Shown: positions 10,502-22,048 of the stretch, in pieces | Position numbering within the stretch: the stretch's first letter is position 1 | Layout: the number at the start of each line of letters is the position of its first letter | Source: Clarireedia homoeocarpa | Lineage: Eukaryota > Ascomycota > Leotiomycetes > Helotiales > Rutstroemiaceae | Reading direction: 5' to 3' | NCBI GenBank assembly: GCA_001465935.1 | Contig: LNKV01000056.1 | Span: forward strand, 96,781-160,780 | DNA length: 64,000 nt | Translations under genes and position numbers: made by a program | Notes under the pieces: generated by a model | Seen by the model: only the letters and a program-made list of their open reading frames with translations | The model's database searches: none | Told to the model about the DNA's origin: nothing

Positions 10502-12459
10502 ATGACTACCAGGTAATTAATTGTTTACTCGAAACACTCCCTGTATACCGCTTGATGCTCACCGTTCTGATATAGATATCGAGTTGAATGTATGTTTTGT
10601 ATTCCATCTCCTTAACAACATTCAGAGATTAATTGTTTCCAGATGCTCTCAAAACTCATCGTCGAGATCAGTTCATAGGTATAGTCCATAAGATCCCTTT
10701 TATTTCAATTTGTTGTCTTTTTTGGGGGGGGGGGGGGGGGCTGCTTGCTCCTCCACATGTGTTCTTACCTCCTGATACCATGAAAAGTTGCAACTCCATT
10801 TCAGACAGCAACACCAATACCCGCGAGAAATTATAACTGACGAATAAATAACCACAGAATGGATCAAAGGTTTACTAGCAGTACCTTTCGTCTTACATTC
10901 CCAACCAACCGGCGTCTTCGAATCCAGAAATGGCTCAGTCGGTGACATGGCAGAAATTGCCCATCGCCGCTATGTAGAGATCATGCAGGATGTTGAAGAC
11001 ATGATTGATGACCACAGTAAGCACGCATACAATACTCACCCGGCATTCCACATTCTCTCCTTCTATTGTAAACCCCGCTAACCGTCAGACAGTTGCTCAT
11101 CAAAAAGTCGGTCTTGGCGGTCAATCCAAGCTAAAGTTGCTAGTCCCCAGTATTGGGACGTTCTTCACGCGTCTTCCGCTTGCGGATGCGTTTAGGTATC
11201 AGGATAAGAAGAGATTCATTTCGTCGAGGAGATTTGTTCCGCCTTCTTTTAATGATATTAGATTGATTCTTAATACGGCTCAGCTTATGGGCGTTACTGC
11301 TGCGGGTCCGGTGGATTTGGCTACGTTTGATGGTGATGTTACTCTGTGAGTCTTGCTTTTTTTTCCCCCCCTTCCCCTTTTCCACTCAATCTGGAAAAGA
11401 ACCGTAATAAGCTGATACATCTTCAGATATGACGATGGCAAAAGCCTCGAGCCTACAAACCCCGTGATTGAGAGGATAATCAGTAAAAAATGAATCCCCC
11501 AAATTCAAACACAAACCAAAATTACTTACAATGCCACAGATCTCATGAGCCACGGTACTAAAATTGGTATTGTCACCGCAGCCGGATATACCGAAGCTGA
11601 AAAGTACTACGGAAGATTACATGGTCTTCTTGAAGCTATCAAGGATTCTACTATTCTTACTCCCGAGCAGAAACTCAATCTTATCATAATGGGTAAATCA
11701 CCTTTACCATTGTCAACAACATTCCTAACACCCTCATCCCCACTCAATCCCCCAACTCCACAGTCCGCTCTCCCCCTAACTCCCCCCGACTCCCCCTCCC
11801 TCAAACCACAATCCCCTCACCCAACAGCTCCTAACACCCCCGACACCCTAGGCGGCGAATCCAACTTCCTCTTCACATACTCCCCCGACTCCCCCCACCT
11901 GCTCACCCACCTCCCCCGCCGCACCTGGATCCTCCCCAGCATGTCAACCTGGACCCAACCAAGCATAACCGCTCTCCTCGACCTCGCCGAGTCCTCTCTC
12001 CGCGAATGCGTCACCCTCCTCCAACTCCCCGCCCTGATCCTCCGCAAAGAGCGCGCCGTCGGAATCATCCCCTCCTCCCCAGACCCGCTCTACAAATTCC
12101 CCCGCGAATCCCTCGAAGAAACGGTTCTCGTCGTGCAGAAAAAACTCGAAATGTCGGATGTCGGTCGCGCGCTGCCGTTTTGCGCCTTCAATGGCGGGAA
12201 TGATGTGTTTGTCGATATAGGCGATAAGAGCTGGGGAGTGTTGGTGTGTCAAAAGTATTTTGGGAGGGAACGCGGCGAGGATATCAAGGGAGAGCGGACC
12301 TTGCATGTGGGAGATCAGTTTTTGAGTGCGGGGAGTAATGATTTTAAGGCGCGAGTGGTGGGGACCACGGCGTGGATTGCGAGTCCGAGTGAGACGGTGG
12401 AGTTGTTGGATGAGTTGGGGGAGCTGGTTAGGGTGAAGAAGGAGGAGGTGGTGGCGTAA
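10502..12459 (+). CDS. ISN1: IMP-specific 5'-nucleotidase
   Basis: Hydrolyses IMP to inosine and phosphate in purine nucleotide turnover. Eight exons give 429 aa: 10502-10512, 10576-10589, 10643-10678, 10858-11016, 11093-11345, 11427-11482, 11540-11692 and 11852-12459. All junctions keep frame. The product begins MTTRYRVEYALKTHRRDQF, followed by WIKGLLAVPFVLHS, which is family-typical. Later marks are the HAD-like DLATFDGDVTLY (nucleophile Asp region), GIVTAAGY, and the GGNDVFVDIGDKSWGV / HVGDQF acidic region. The first three exons are tiny (11, 14 and 36 nt) and easy to miss. Intron 3 carries a run of 17 G. The protein is cytosolic, with no targeting signal. Confidence 0.92.
10724..10740 (+). 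repeat. G17 homopolymer in ISN1 intron 3
   Basis: Seventeen consecutive G on the plus strand, inside the 10679-10857 intron, which on the transcript is a poly-G run. Confidence 0.9.
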
Positions 12460-12787
12460 GGGGGGAGAGAGGAGGAAGGAGGCATGAGGAGTTTCGGGGT
12501 TCGTATTAAGTTATGGCTATTCCTGGTAGCATTGACATGATCATGAGCATGAGCGTTGGGACAATGAATGAAACGTTTTTGCAATTTCTGCACCGAGAAA
12601 GATTGGAGTTTCCGTGTCCAACTTGAGATTTATCTCAAAATCACATCCCACGATTCAATCCTCATGTTTCAATTTTTACCTTAATTGACCCTAGTTATTT
12701 CCTGTCCTTGCATTGTATCTATCCACCGCCCTCCATTGTACCCCACCGCCCCTCATCATCTCATCTCACCTCACCACCAACTCCAAT
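12460..12787. other. Convergent intergenic region
   Basis: Spacer between the 3' ends of ISN1 and 6-phosphofructokinase. No coding or RNA feature is seen. Confidence 0.4.
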
Positions 12788-15274
12788 TCAAATCAAACCC
12801 CTCTTAGCATCCTTCGCCTTCCAACCCATCAACGGCGGCTCCGGCCTCGGGACATCGGGCCTCCCAGTCAGAATATCCACAATATGCTTCAAATCCATCC
12901 AGAACTCATCCTTCGGTCTCCTATTCGGCCAATCCGTCTCATTCTCCTCCACCTCCTCCATAGCCGAAAACACTACCTGTGCGCCCTTAATTCCAATGAC
13001 CGTCGAGCTCTGAGGATCCTCCTTAATCTTCTTATCCGAGCGATCTTCGTAGCGTTCCAGATGCTCAATACATTTGATCGCCAACCGAACAGCCCTGGTA
13101 CGGTCCATAGGAGAAGGAGTGCCACCCTGTTGGACGTGGCCTGGGATGGAGTCTCTGCTTTCGAAGCGATCGCGGGCTTCTTCGCGGATCATGTCAGCGA
13201 TGAGTTTAGCGTTATAGACTTTGGATGCTTTTTCGTTGATGAGGATGAGACGGCCGGCGCGAGATTGGCCCGAGTCCCGTTGGAAGATTTCTCGGAGGTG
13301 CTTGATGTCTGCGGCGAGCATGTCAATGCTGACACCTTCTTCGGGTGTGTAGACGGCGGATGCGCCGACGGCGAGACCGGCGAGTGTGGCGATGTAGCCG
13401 GAGCGACCTCCTTGAGTTTCGATAACGAAGACACGACGACGGGAAGCAGATGCGGATTGCTTGATGGTGTCGCAGTAGCGGACGAGTTCGTTCAGACAGG
13501 TATCTGAACCAAGGGAGTATTCAGATCCTGGAACGTTGTTGGAGATGGTAGCGGGGAGTAAAGTCATAGGAATACATAGGGAAGAGTATTGTTCTCTAGC
13601 TTTGCGGAGTTGAGAAAGAGCATGGAAACCCTCAAAACCTCCAATGATGAGAAGACCGTCGATTTTGTACTTCTCGAAAAGGGAAGCGATCAACTCCATA
13701 CCGGATTCGGCTGGAAGTTCACGGTTCATACCAATCTCTGAACCACCCTTACTGGCCCAACCGTCAACCTCTAACCAATCAAACTCACGTACAGCTCCCT
13801 GGGGTAAATCGCCATGATGACGTGCGAATCCGGCGAAACCGTTGTGGATAGCAATTGGGGTATGTCCACGAGTTAAACAGTATGCGACAGCTGCTCGGGT
13901 TGCAGCGTTGACACCTCCAGCTGGAGCACCAACGTGGATAATGGCAATTCTCATGTGCTGCATTTAGTTAGCATTGTACTTTGCAAGTTATTAAAAGTTC
14001 TTACCTTCTTATCAGGAAGACGCATGGCATCGTTCAGGGTAGTAGCTGTGGTAGTCATGTAGGAATCATAGAAGTCCGAGAATTCCGTATCTCTCAGACT
14101 CATAGCTCTGTCGAAATCTCTGGCTTCAATAGCTTTGGCGACCTCTTTCGTGTCAATGACGGCTTGAATCAAAGGTTTCCTCGTGATCTTATTCTCGTTG
14201 ATAGCTATGAAAGGTGTCGGGGTTTGTGGTGTAGCATCGAGGACTGCATTTACAGCCTCAACACCCTGCAAGGTGGAAAGATAACGATCGTAGGCGCATG
14301 CAGTACCACCACGTTGGACGTGACCAAGGGTTGAGATACGTGTGTCTAGACCGAGACCGCCTTCACTCTTGTCCGCCAAAAGATCCTTGATCATCTCCGG
14401 GGAGATCTTGTTTCCAGCCTGATCATGGGCACCTTCGGCGACGATGACGATTGTCTTTCTCTTTCCGAAATTCCTATGCTATGAGAGAGTTAGAGATGAA
14501 CTCAACATGGCACTCAACCGATCATACCTTGCGAACAACCTTACACATCTCCTCCCTCCAGTTATCTGCGCGGGGCTTTTCTGGAATGAAGATAAAATCT
14601 GCACCTGTAGCTACACCTGCCATCAAAGCCAACCAACCACAATGTCTACCCATAACCTCAATAACGAATGCTCGAGAATGAGACGAAGCGGTTTGTTCAA
14701 TGTAATCAACCATTTCGCAGATCTTGCCAAGGGCTGAGAAGCAACCAATCGTAGCGTCTGTTCCAGACATGTCGTTATCAATTGATCCTACCAATCCTAC
14801 AATATTCAGGTGTTTAAATGGTGCAACTTGTTCTTCCGAGAGTTCCTTCTTCTCGATCAACTCTTGAATCAAGCCCGGCCATTCCGCTCTGAACTTGTCG
14901 GCTCCTGTCAGCGAGCCATCACCACCGCAGATGATGAGAGCATCAATTCCGTTCAACACCATGTTTTTGGCAGCTTGTAATCTGCCAGGTCGCTCGTAGA
15001 ATGCCATACATCTGGCAGTTCCAATAAGTGTGCCTCCTTCTGATTGCCATCCGCGAACATCCTCCCAACCCATCTTCTTTATCAGCTTCCCGCCTTGAAC
15101 AAGACCTTCATAACCTTCATAAATACAGTATGGTTCGCAGCCTTTGTAGATGGCCATTCGGACGCATGCTCGGACGACACCGTTCATACCGGGGGAATCA
15201 CCACCGCTGGTCATGATGGCGATACGTCGTTTCTTCCCATCGAGGGGAGCTGGGGGTTGAGGTCTCGGAGCCAT
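12788..15274 (-). CDS. pfkA: ATP-dependent 6-phosphofructokinase (fungal tandem-domain form)
   Basis: Phosphorylates fructose 6-phosphate in glycolysis; cytosolic. Three exons (15274-14528, 14478-14005, 13957-12788) give 796 aa, normal for the fungal double-domain enzyme. The N-terminal half has the ATP loop TSGGDSPGMN near residues 22-31, CGGDGSLTGAD, GSIDNDMSGTD (catalytic Asp region), EVMGRHCGWLAL and ISTLGHVQRGG. The C-terminal half restarts with IAIIHVGAPAGGVNAATRAA and carries LIIGGFEGFH, TLLPATISNNVPGSE, ETQGGRSGYIATL and IPGHVQQGGTPSPMDRTRAVRLA, the diverged regulatory copy. The second junction falls exactly between the two halves. An upstream heptamer repeat lies in its leader or promoter. 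Confidence 0.95.
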
Positions 15275-15391
15275 GATTTTTTTTCAGGTTGGTGATGCAG
15301 CTGGGCGGGATGGAGGGGAAAGAAAGAAATTTAGTGGTAAGATAGAAAACCGAGGGGAATCAAGAATAAGAATAGGACAATGTGGTATATT

Positions 15392-15452
15392 GTATGTGGT
15401 ATGTGGTATGTGGTATGTGGTATGTGGTATGTGGTATGTGGTATGTGGTATA
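15392..15452. repeat. Heptamer repeat TATGTGG upstream of PFK
   Basis: About 8.5 copies of a 7-bp unit (TATGTGG), starting roughly 120 bases upstream of the phosphofructokinase ATG, in its probable 5' leader or promoter. Confidence 0.9.
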
Positions 15453-16240
15453 TGGGATACGGAATGAACAAGAATCGAATGAAGTGAATGAGAGTAAGAC
15501 GGGGAGTTCTTCTTAATCTAAAGAGCTGAAGTGGTTTTTCTTAGGATGACGCAGGATTGTCGAATTTCTTCTGATGAAGTGGAGGGAGGGTTATGAATCC
15601 GTTTTTCCCTTTGGTCGACTTTTGGTGGGCTGAGACCTTGTCAGGTTTTACGATAAAGCTTCTTGCTGGTTTCTTATCGGAGCGCGGAGTGGGGTTGTCC
15701 TTTGGCAGTGGCCAGTTAATTGGACCTCGGAGTCCGTGGATGAAATTTAATGCGCACGAGAAGAAAAGAAGAAGGAAAAAGCAAAGGAGGACGGGATGCA
15801 GTAGGAGGAATTTCTATGGTCATTCTCATCAAGCAGTGGCAGGAAGACGTGAAGAATACAAATCGCGTGTAGTGCCGGACTCAATTCGGACGTTCTCCTC
15901 TGCTTTTTCCTGCAGTAGGGTCCACGCGTGACATCACCAGCCAGTGAGCCATGGGCCATGGGCCGTGTACAGCATCTGCGATTGAGGCTGTTGACAACGA
16001 TGGGACTGGCTGCATCTGAGACGCCGAGTACTTTGTAGGATGAGTATCAACACTTGCTCGACTTGTAGCATCAAGTGTGCAATCATCACGTGTGCATGTC
16101 GAGGAGCAAACGTGCAAATCATCCTTTCTTCTCTAGAGGAGCACGAGGAGTAAGCTGGTAAGGTATCCTAACATTAACCTTTGGCTGACTAGAGCTAAAT
16201 AGGCAGTGCCGCTGCTTGTCCACAATTACACGTGCCAGGT

Positions 16241-16304
16241 ACCAGAACACCAGAACACCAGAACACCAGAACACCAGAACACCAGAACACCAAAACACCA
16301 GAAC
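16241..16304. repeat. 8-bp repeat CCAGAACA upstream of Med17
   Basis: Eight near-perfect copies, one with an A substitution (CCAAAACA). The array ends about 105 bases before the Med17 start codon. Confidence 0.9.
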
Positions 16305-16409
16305 GTTGTAGCTAGTAGCTAGCCATTCGCGAACACCAAGCTAGAAGTCAAAGCACACATCACATGCGACAATTCTTGTGGCCATCGTATCTGAATCCCT
16401 CCCTTCACA

Positions 16410-18579
16410 ATGTCTTCTTCCCCCAATGCCCTCCCCATATCTCTCCGTCCGGCACCTAAATCTACAAACAGTGCCATTCCTCTACCTCTATTAATCTCAA
16501 GAATCAACGCCGAGCGTGGTAGTTTTCGCAACCTTTCCGAGGACAGTCTACGACAAGAAATCGCCGAAGCAGAAGCCGGAGGAAACAAAGAAGTTGAAGA
16601 AGAGAGCTCAAGCGATGATGAAGATGAGGAGGAGGAGAAGGAAGAACCTGATCGTATGAAGGAGCTGTTGACAGCTCGAGATGAAATTCTTGGTCAAATA
16701 GAGTAAAAGCAACTTTACTGGGCTTCACAAGGTCTTCTTGACAGCTAACATCAACCGCTAGACATGCTCACAACTCCGCCATGATTGCGCTCGATTTCGT
16801 ATCTCTCCTTCTATCGAAAGATGCGCCCATACAAGCCGGCGCTTCAATGTCACCAGCGCTTCGAGAAGCCGCCGGAATGGGAACATTAGGTGCAGAAAAG
16901 ACGCAGGCTTCACGAGTAACTGAACAGCAGAAACAAGAGAACAAAAAGATTGCAAGGGGTTGGAAAGCATCCAACCTTAACAAGACCGTGGACTCAATCC
17001 TGGCATCTGCAACAAGACTTGAGAAGGAAATTGATGCGGAAACAAAATATTGGGAGCAGGTTCTTGCGGTTAGTGAAAGTGGATGGGCAGTATGTCGAAT
17101 GCCCCAGGAGAAGCACACATTGGGAGTTCGATTTGGTTTTGCGGAAGGTAAAAGTTATCCCAGGTTAATATTCACACCAGAAACTGACACACCACAGCTG
17201 CGCCGGCCTTTAGAAACCGAAGTCTTGCTGCTCTACGTCGGAATCCGGATGGATCCATATACCTCGATCAAGGAATCATAAGCAAAGAGCCTCAATATCT
17301 TCGTGTTCGAATCGAAACCAACGGAATCACAACGGGCGAAACCATACTTCCCAAAGCAGTCCCGGAAGGTGCACCAATTCAAGATCTAATCTTCCAAGCA
17401 CGGAACACAATCTTCGCCGCCGAACTCTGGCAAGAATTGCACCGAGAAGTGAGAAGTCTCGCATCATATAGAGTCGAGTCACACAGCACGAATGACACAA
17501 TCACCTGTCCTCTCTCGCCCACAAAATACATAATCCTCGACCTACAACCCTTACCTAACGATCCATTCCGGCCCGTCCTCGGCAAGCGACCCGACTCCTA
17601 CCTCGCAACCGCAGTCCACCTCATGCTGCACCTCCTCCTCTCTCTCGCCCACCGCCAAAATCACCGCAAACGCACCGCACCCCCTCCACCAATCTCTCAC
17701 ACCCAACGACCAAATCAAGCATACCATCTCCTCCGCTCCGTCATCACACGTCTCTCTCACGAATCCTCCATCTCCTCTCTACACTCCCTCCTCTCTCCCC
17801 TCTGCACAACTCTCGCTTCCCCCTCCCATCCGCACCCCTTATCCTACATCATCACACCATCTTCCACTCCCCAATTCTCACACCTTCCCACCCCAGAACG
17901 CATTCTCACATCGCTCGTCGATCGCCTCGAATCAATCACTACCCTAAATCTTCCTATTCCTAAACTCGAATTGGAAAACCAAACCTCAACCCTCACAATC
18001 CAAACCCTCACCTCCCTTCTCCCCTTCTCCAAGCCCACCTTTCGTCTCTCGCTCACCCCAGCCTCCTCACCACTCGCGACAATTTGCCCTCCACCTCTGT
18101 TGCTGGGGGAGTGGATTCAGGTGAAGGAATATGTTTTTTGGGCGGTGGGGTGTTGGCTGGGGATTTGTTTTGGGGATGTAGAGGGCGGAGATGGTGGAGA
18201 AGGGGGAGGAGATGAAGGGTGGAGACGCACGACGCAGGGGAATGTGCTGAGGAGGGTTTTGGGGGATGCAGAGGGCGGGGGGGTTAAGCAGGTAGTTTTT
18301 GAAGTCGGGGAGGCGGAGGCCGAAGCCGAAGCCGGGAAAGGGGGCAAAGGAAAAGAAAGGGAGACGGGAGTTAAGATCGCAGTGAGGTGGGAATGGACGA
18401 GGGGTGTGGACGGGGAGGTGGGAAGTGGAAGAAGGGGTTTTGGAAAGGGGGAGGGTGTTAAGGAGTGGGTTGTTGGTGGTGGGAATGCAGGTTTGGATGG
18501 GAATGGAAATGGAAATGTGGCAGGGAAGGGCTTTGAGATGATTAGGGAGGTTCTTGAGGAGGCGGGAAGAGCGGGGTGA
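16410..18579 (+). CDS. MED17: Mediator of RNA polymerase II transcription subunit 17
   Basis: Head-module subunit of Mediator (yeast Srb4), nuclear. Three exons (16410-16702, 16762-17147, 17198-18579) give 686 aa, essentially the family length. The N-terminus MSSSPNALPISLRPAP is followed by an Asp/Glu-rich stretch and HAHNSAMIALDFVSLLLSKD. Then come the Med17-typical KKIARGWKASNLNKTVDSILASATRLEKEI, ETKYWEQVLAVSESGWAVCRMP and LGVRFGFAE. Exon 3 restarts with AAPAFRNRSLAALRRNPDGS. A weakly conserved Pro/Ser-rich and then Gly-rich C-terminal part follows; its base composition shifts from C-rich to G-rich near 18100 because of low-complexity sequence, not a frame change. Confidence 0.9.
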
Positions 18580-18733
18580 TTTGGAACTGGAGTAGAAAAG
18601 AAAGAAAGAAGTAAGGAAGGAAAAGGGTAATAGATAACTTAGGGTGATGATAGAGACACTAAAAGAATCATCTGTAAATGAATGACTTACTCGTATACAT
18701 TATTTAACCTAACACGTTTGTTACTTTTATTTC

Positions 18734-18829
18734 TCTTTTCTTTTCTTTTCTTTTCTTTTCTTTTCTTTTCTTTTCTTTTCTTTTCTTTTCTTTTCTTTTC
18801 TTTTCTTTTCTTTTCTTTTCTTTTCTTTT
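18734..18829. repeat. Pentanucleotide microsatellite (CTTTT)n
   Basis: About 19 copies of CTTTT in the intergenic region downstream of MED17; effectively uninterrupted. Confidence 0.95.
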
Positions 18830-19335
18830 TCATATAAACAAAAAGGAAATCATTTACTTTTTTTAACTATAACGTAGTTATATATATATTAATATTTCAC
18901 TCTACTCTACTCTAACTTAGAGCTTCCTCTTCTTGATTTTCTTACACTATTTCAATTTATTATTTCTTTTTTTTTGTCTATATTATTTATTTATTCAAGT
19001 TAGCTAGCTCTGTATGGATTTATTTATTAAAGCGTCCTTACGAGTGGGTATTCCGACTCTGGTAGACCTTCTCCTATATTGTTTGTACTGTACTGTACTG
19101 TGCTGTAGTTGTAGCAAATGTCTCTCTCTCTCTCTCTCTGCCTAAGCAAGTAAAAAAAAAAGGTGCTTATTGATACATGAATTCTTTTGCTTCCTCTCCT
19201 GTTGCTTCTCCTTCTCTAGCCCTAGTGAATGGCTTAGTGTAGTGTAGTGTAGTGTAGTGTGGTGTGGTGTAAAATCAAGTCCCCCAACTGCACATGATAG
19301 GTTGTAATTTGTGGATGTTGTCGTGATGGCGGGCC

Positions 19336-19357
19336 GGGGGGGGGGGGGGGGGGGGGG
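19336..19357 (+). repeat. G22 homopolymer
   Basis: Twenty-two consecutive G downstream of the PARP-finger gene. The length is likely variable between isolates or sequencing runs. Confidence 0.9.
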
Positions 19358-19588
19358 TGGATTTGTTGAAGATTATGTTGCTATGAAATGAAAGGAATGG
19401 AAGAACTGGTTGAATTTTGCTTGGTTCCAGCTCGCTCGAGTGTGTCCATCTGTCCGCGTCTGGGTGTTGTGCATTTGTGGTACAGGAAAAAAGAAAATTG
19501 TGAAAGAAGCAGAGAGCCAGAGCTGTTGTAGAATTATGTTGTCGAAGCGCGCAAGTCCCTCCATATAAAGTTGAGCCGATTCAGGAGA

Positions 19589-21201
19589 TTACTTTCTTCC
19601 TGCCTTTGCCTTCCTGCCTTTCTTTCCACTAGTAGCTGTAGCTTTCTTGGCCGGCTTAGCTTTTGGCTTTTCTTCCTCTTCCTCATCCTCTTCCTTAAAT
19701 TCCTCTTCTTCGCCCTCCTGCTCCATCTCAACATCAGATAATTCCTCCTTAACAACAGCCTTCTTCTTCCCTCCTCTCCTAGCAGGTGGCGCCTTCGTAA
19801 GAACCTCGTTGTCATCTTCTTCTTCCTCCTTCTTGACGGCCCCCTTCTTCCCACGAGATTTCTTCACCGGTTTAATCTCTTCTTCCTCTTCAGCTTGAAG
19901 CTCATCTACCATCATATTAGGACTCTCTTCCTTCTTGACTGCAGGTTTCTTAGCACGAGACTTAGCAGCCGGTTTGACTTTTACTTCCTCGGGTTCTTCT
20001 TTCTTAACGGCTGTCTTCCGGTCTCGAGATGTTTTGGCAGGGATGACCTCCTCTTCGTTTTCACTCTCTTCTTTCTTGACGGCTGTCTTTCGGCCCCTAG
20101 AAGTTTTGGCAGGTATCACTTCCTCTTCGTCTTCACTCTCTTCTTTCTTGGCTTTCGTGGCTCGCTTCTTCTTTGCTGGCTTCACTTCTTCGTCTTCATC
20201 AATATCCTCTTCTTTCTTGGCACGACCACGTTTCTTCGTCTCCTTTTCTTCTTGCTTATCTGCCACATTTCTCTCCCGATCGGCTTGCTTCAGTCGTTTC
20301 TTGAGCTCCTTTTCATACGCTACAATCTTCTTGTCGCAGGCTCTAGCTGCCATGGTATTCTGCTTCCCCTCAAGAGCAAACTGGTCTCTTTCTTCCTTAG
20401 CTTCTTCTAGGCTGGCCTGGAGCTCCTCATTACTGCCCATTTCAGCTGATTTATCGGCCTGCAGCTGTCTTTTGGATTCAGCGGTTCGAGTCCCCTTTTC
20501 CCCAAGTCGGTTCATTTCTGGGTCCTAAAAAGTGGTGAGTAAGAGCATGAAAGATGAATGACCAGAAATCGCATACCCCTTTCCAATCTTCCGGATCAAT
20601 GAAACCTTGCTCGACAACACGACGAACTTTTTCCTGCAGGTCTGGATGGCCATCCAGACCACCTTTTCCAGAGTCATCATAACCATCTAAGAAATCCCAG
20701 CGATACTCGCCAGAACCATGGTTATCGTCACCCTCGAGGTAGAGACGCAAGTTTTCGAGTTGCTTGCCCGTCACACAGCCCCTATTATAATCAGTACGAG
20801 TATAAGTCAAGATGGACGTAGAGGGATATTTTTTAACTCACCAATGTCTCCAGTGCCACGAAGCATAGTCCCTTACTTCAACCCATGTTCCTAGTCTAAG
20901 TTCATCTTTTTCAATCTTGACACCGGCATCTTTACACTCTTTATTGTTGCAGGTGGCACGTCCGGTGACGGCGCGCTCTGATTTTATGTCAGTGGGCTCA
21001 TTTCAGATGGCGATGACGAGTGACAGAGAGGTATGTATTGATGCAAACATGGATGGACTTGCAAGTTATTGCGCGTTTGCTATCACGTGGTGAAGATAGA
21101 TTGGATGATTGGATGGATGGATGGATGGATGGATGGCAGATATGAAATTGAAATCTCGAGTGAAAAGTGCAAAAGCAATACTTACCAACACGATATGACA
21201 T
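19589..21201 (-). CDS. PARP-type zinc-finger protein with Lys/Glu repeat tail
   Basis: Four exons (21201-21186, 20977-20842, 20781-20577, 20524-19589) give 430 aa. The N-terminal third is a PARP-type zinc finger: Cys ligands in TGRATCNNKECKD, then LRLGTWVEVRDYASWHWRHWGCVTGKQL, supplying the His-x2-Cys pair. These fingers bind DNA breaks in PARP1, DNA ligase III and related proteins. A helical segment (residues about 120-225) follows. The C-terminal half is highly charged, with about five imperfect repeats of SRGRKTAVKKEE type, resembling AT-hook or histone-tail-like DNA contacts. No ADP-ribosyltransferase or ligase domain is present. I infer a nuclear DNA- or chromatin-binding role. The first exon has only 16 coding bases. 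Confidence 0.85.
21102..21136. repeat. Tetranucleotide GGAT repeat in an intron
   Basis: About eight copies of GGAT within intron 1 (21185-20978) of the PARP-finger gene. Confidence 0.85.
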
Positions 21202-21335
21202 GATTCAAAAAGTCTCTCGCGCGAAGGAGAATGAAAGCGTACGTCAAGGCGTCAGTCAAGGCGTCAAGGCGTCAAGGCGTCAAATTGATATCTCTCCTCT
21301 TGGATATTTATTTGCAGAAGGATGAAAATGAGGGA

Positions 21336-21390
21336 GATGGAAATGGAAATGGAAATGGAAACGGAAATGGAAATGGAAATGGAAATAGAA
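21336..21390. repeat. Hexamer repeat GGAAAT
   Basis: About nine copies of GGAAAT with one C substitution, in the divergent region upstream of the DHA kinase gene. Confidence 0.9.
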
Positions 21391-21535
21391 ATGAATTGGA
21401 GTTGATCTGGTGGTACAGCTTTTCAATGGCCTATCAATAGGAAAAGGAAGTGAAATGTTGCAGAGATGAAAGACGAAAGATGAAAGTTCTTTTGGTCGCT
21501 TACAGCTGGCAACTGCGCTTTACAGTACAGTAGGC

Positions 21536-21655
21536 TTGTGAATTTTAATATAAACTGAACTTATGAATTTTAACATAAACCGAACTTATGAATTTTAATA
21601 TAAACCGAACTTATGAAATTTGATATAATTTTGATATAAACCGAACTTATGAATA
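21536..21655. repeat. 25-bp tandem repeat
   Basis: About four and a half copies of a 25-bp unit beginning CTTATGAATTTTAATATAAA and ending CCGAA. One copy has an 11-bp internal duplication (GATATAATTTT). It lies in the divergent region about 400 bases upstream of the DHA kinase start. Confidence 0.85.
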
Positions 21656-22048
21656 CAGTACAAAGTATCTGGGTCTGGGTATGGAAATATATGCCAATTG
21701 CCATTTGCCCATTTGCCCATTTGCCAACCAAGGTACATACAAGTTACGGGGCAGAGATGGCACGAGGCCCAATGCGGTAATCCGAAGTCCTTACGTCTCA
21801 ACGCGGGGTATCAACCGGTAGTTTCGTGCCGGGATGGGTTCCTATTCGCATACGTTGCTATATATACTATTGCCAGTTTCATTTTCTTCTGTTTAGCCAA
21901 TTCGTGTTCCTCCATTGATATTAACATTAGGATGCTCTGAATCTTCGTCTTGCAAATTTACTCGTTCTTTAGTTCTACTTCTTACCACCTGCACAGCAAA
22001 TACACTACAAGATACTCCTACCCTTCTACCACAAACCCAGTTCCAAAC

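Larger units (their letters stand above)
15275..16409. other. Divergent region between PFK and Med17
   Basis: About 1.1 kb of shared upstream sequence. It contains two tandem repeats (annotated separately) and no supported gene. Confidence 0.45.
18580..19588. other. Convergent intergenic region rich in simple repeats
   Basis: About 1 kb between the 3' ends of MED17 and the PARP-finger gene. It contains a TTTTC array, a CT dinucleotide run near 19121-19140, AGTGT repeats near 19236-19270 and a G22 run. No gene is supported. Confidence 0.5.
21202..22048. other. Divergent region between PARP-finger gene and DHA kinase
   Basis: About 850 bases with no supported gene but several stacked tandem repeats (listed separately), including 8-bp GTCAAGGC units near 21246-21280. 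Confidence 0.5.

Noticed and set aside
12713..13507. 264-codon plus-strand frame antisense to phosphofructokinase
   Set aside because: The phosphofructokinase motifs on the other strand fully explain the sequence; this frame has no domain.
20475..20500. Sequence resembling a tRNA B box (GGTTCGAGTCC)
   Set aside because: No A box or cloverleaf is found around it, and it lies inside a well-supported coding exon of the PARP-finger gene.
19895..20528. Two overlapping Ser/Phe/Leu-rich plus-strand frames
   Set aside because: They are the antisense of the Lys/Glu repeats in the PARP-finger protein, which turn into Ser/Phe/Leu-rich codons.
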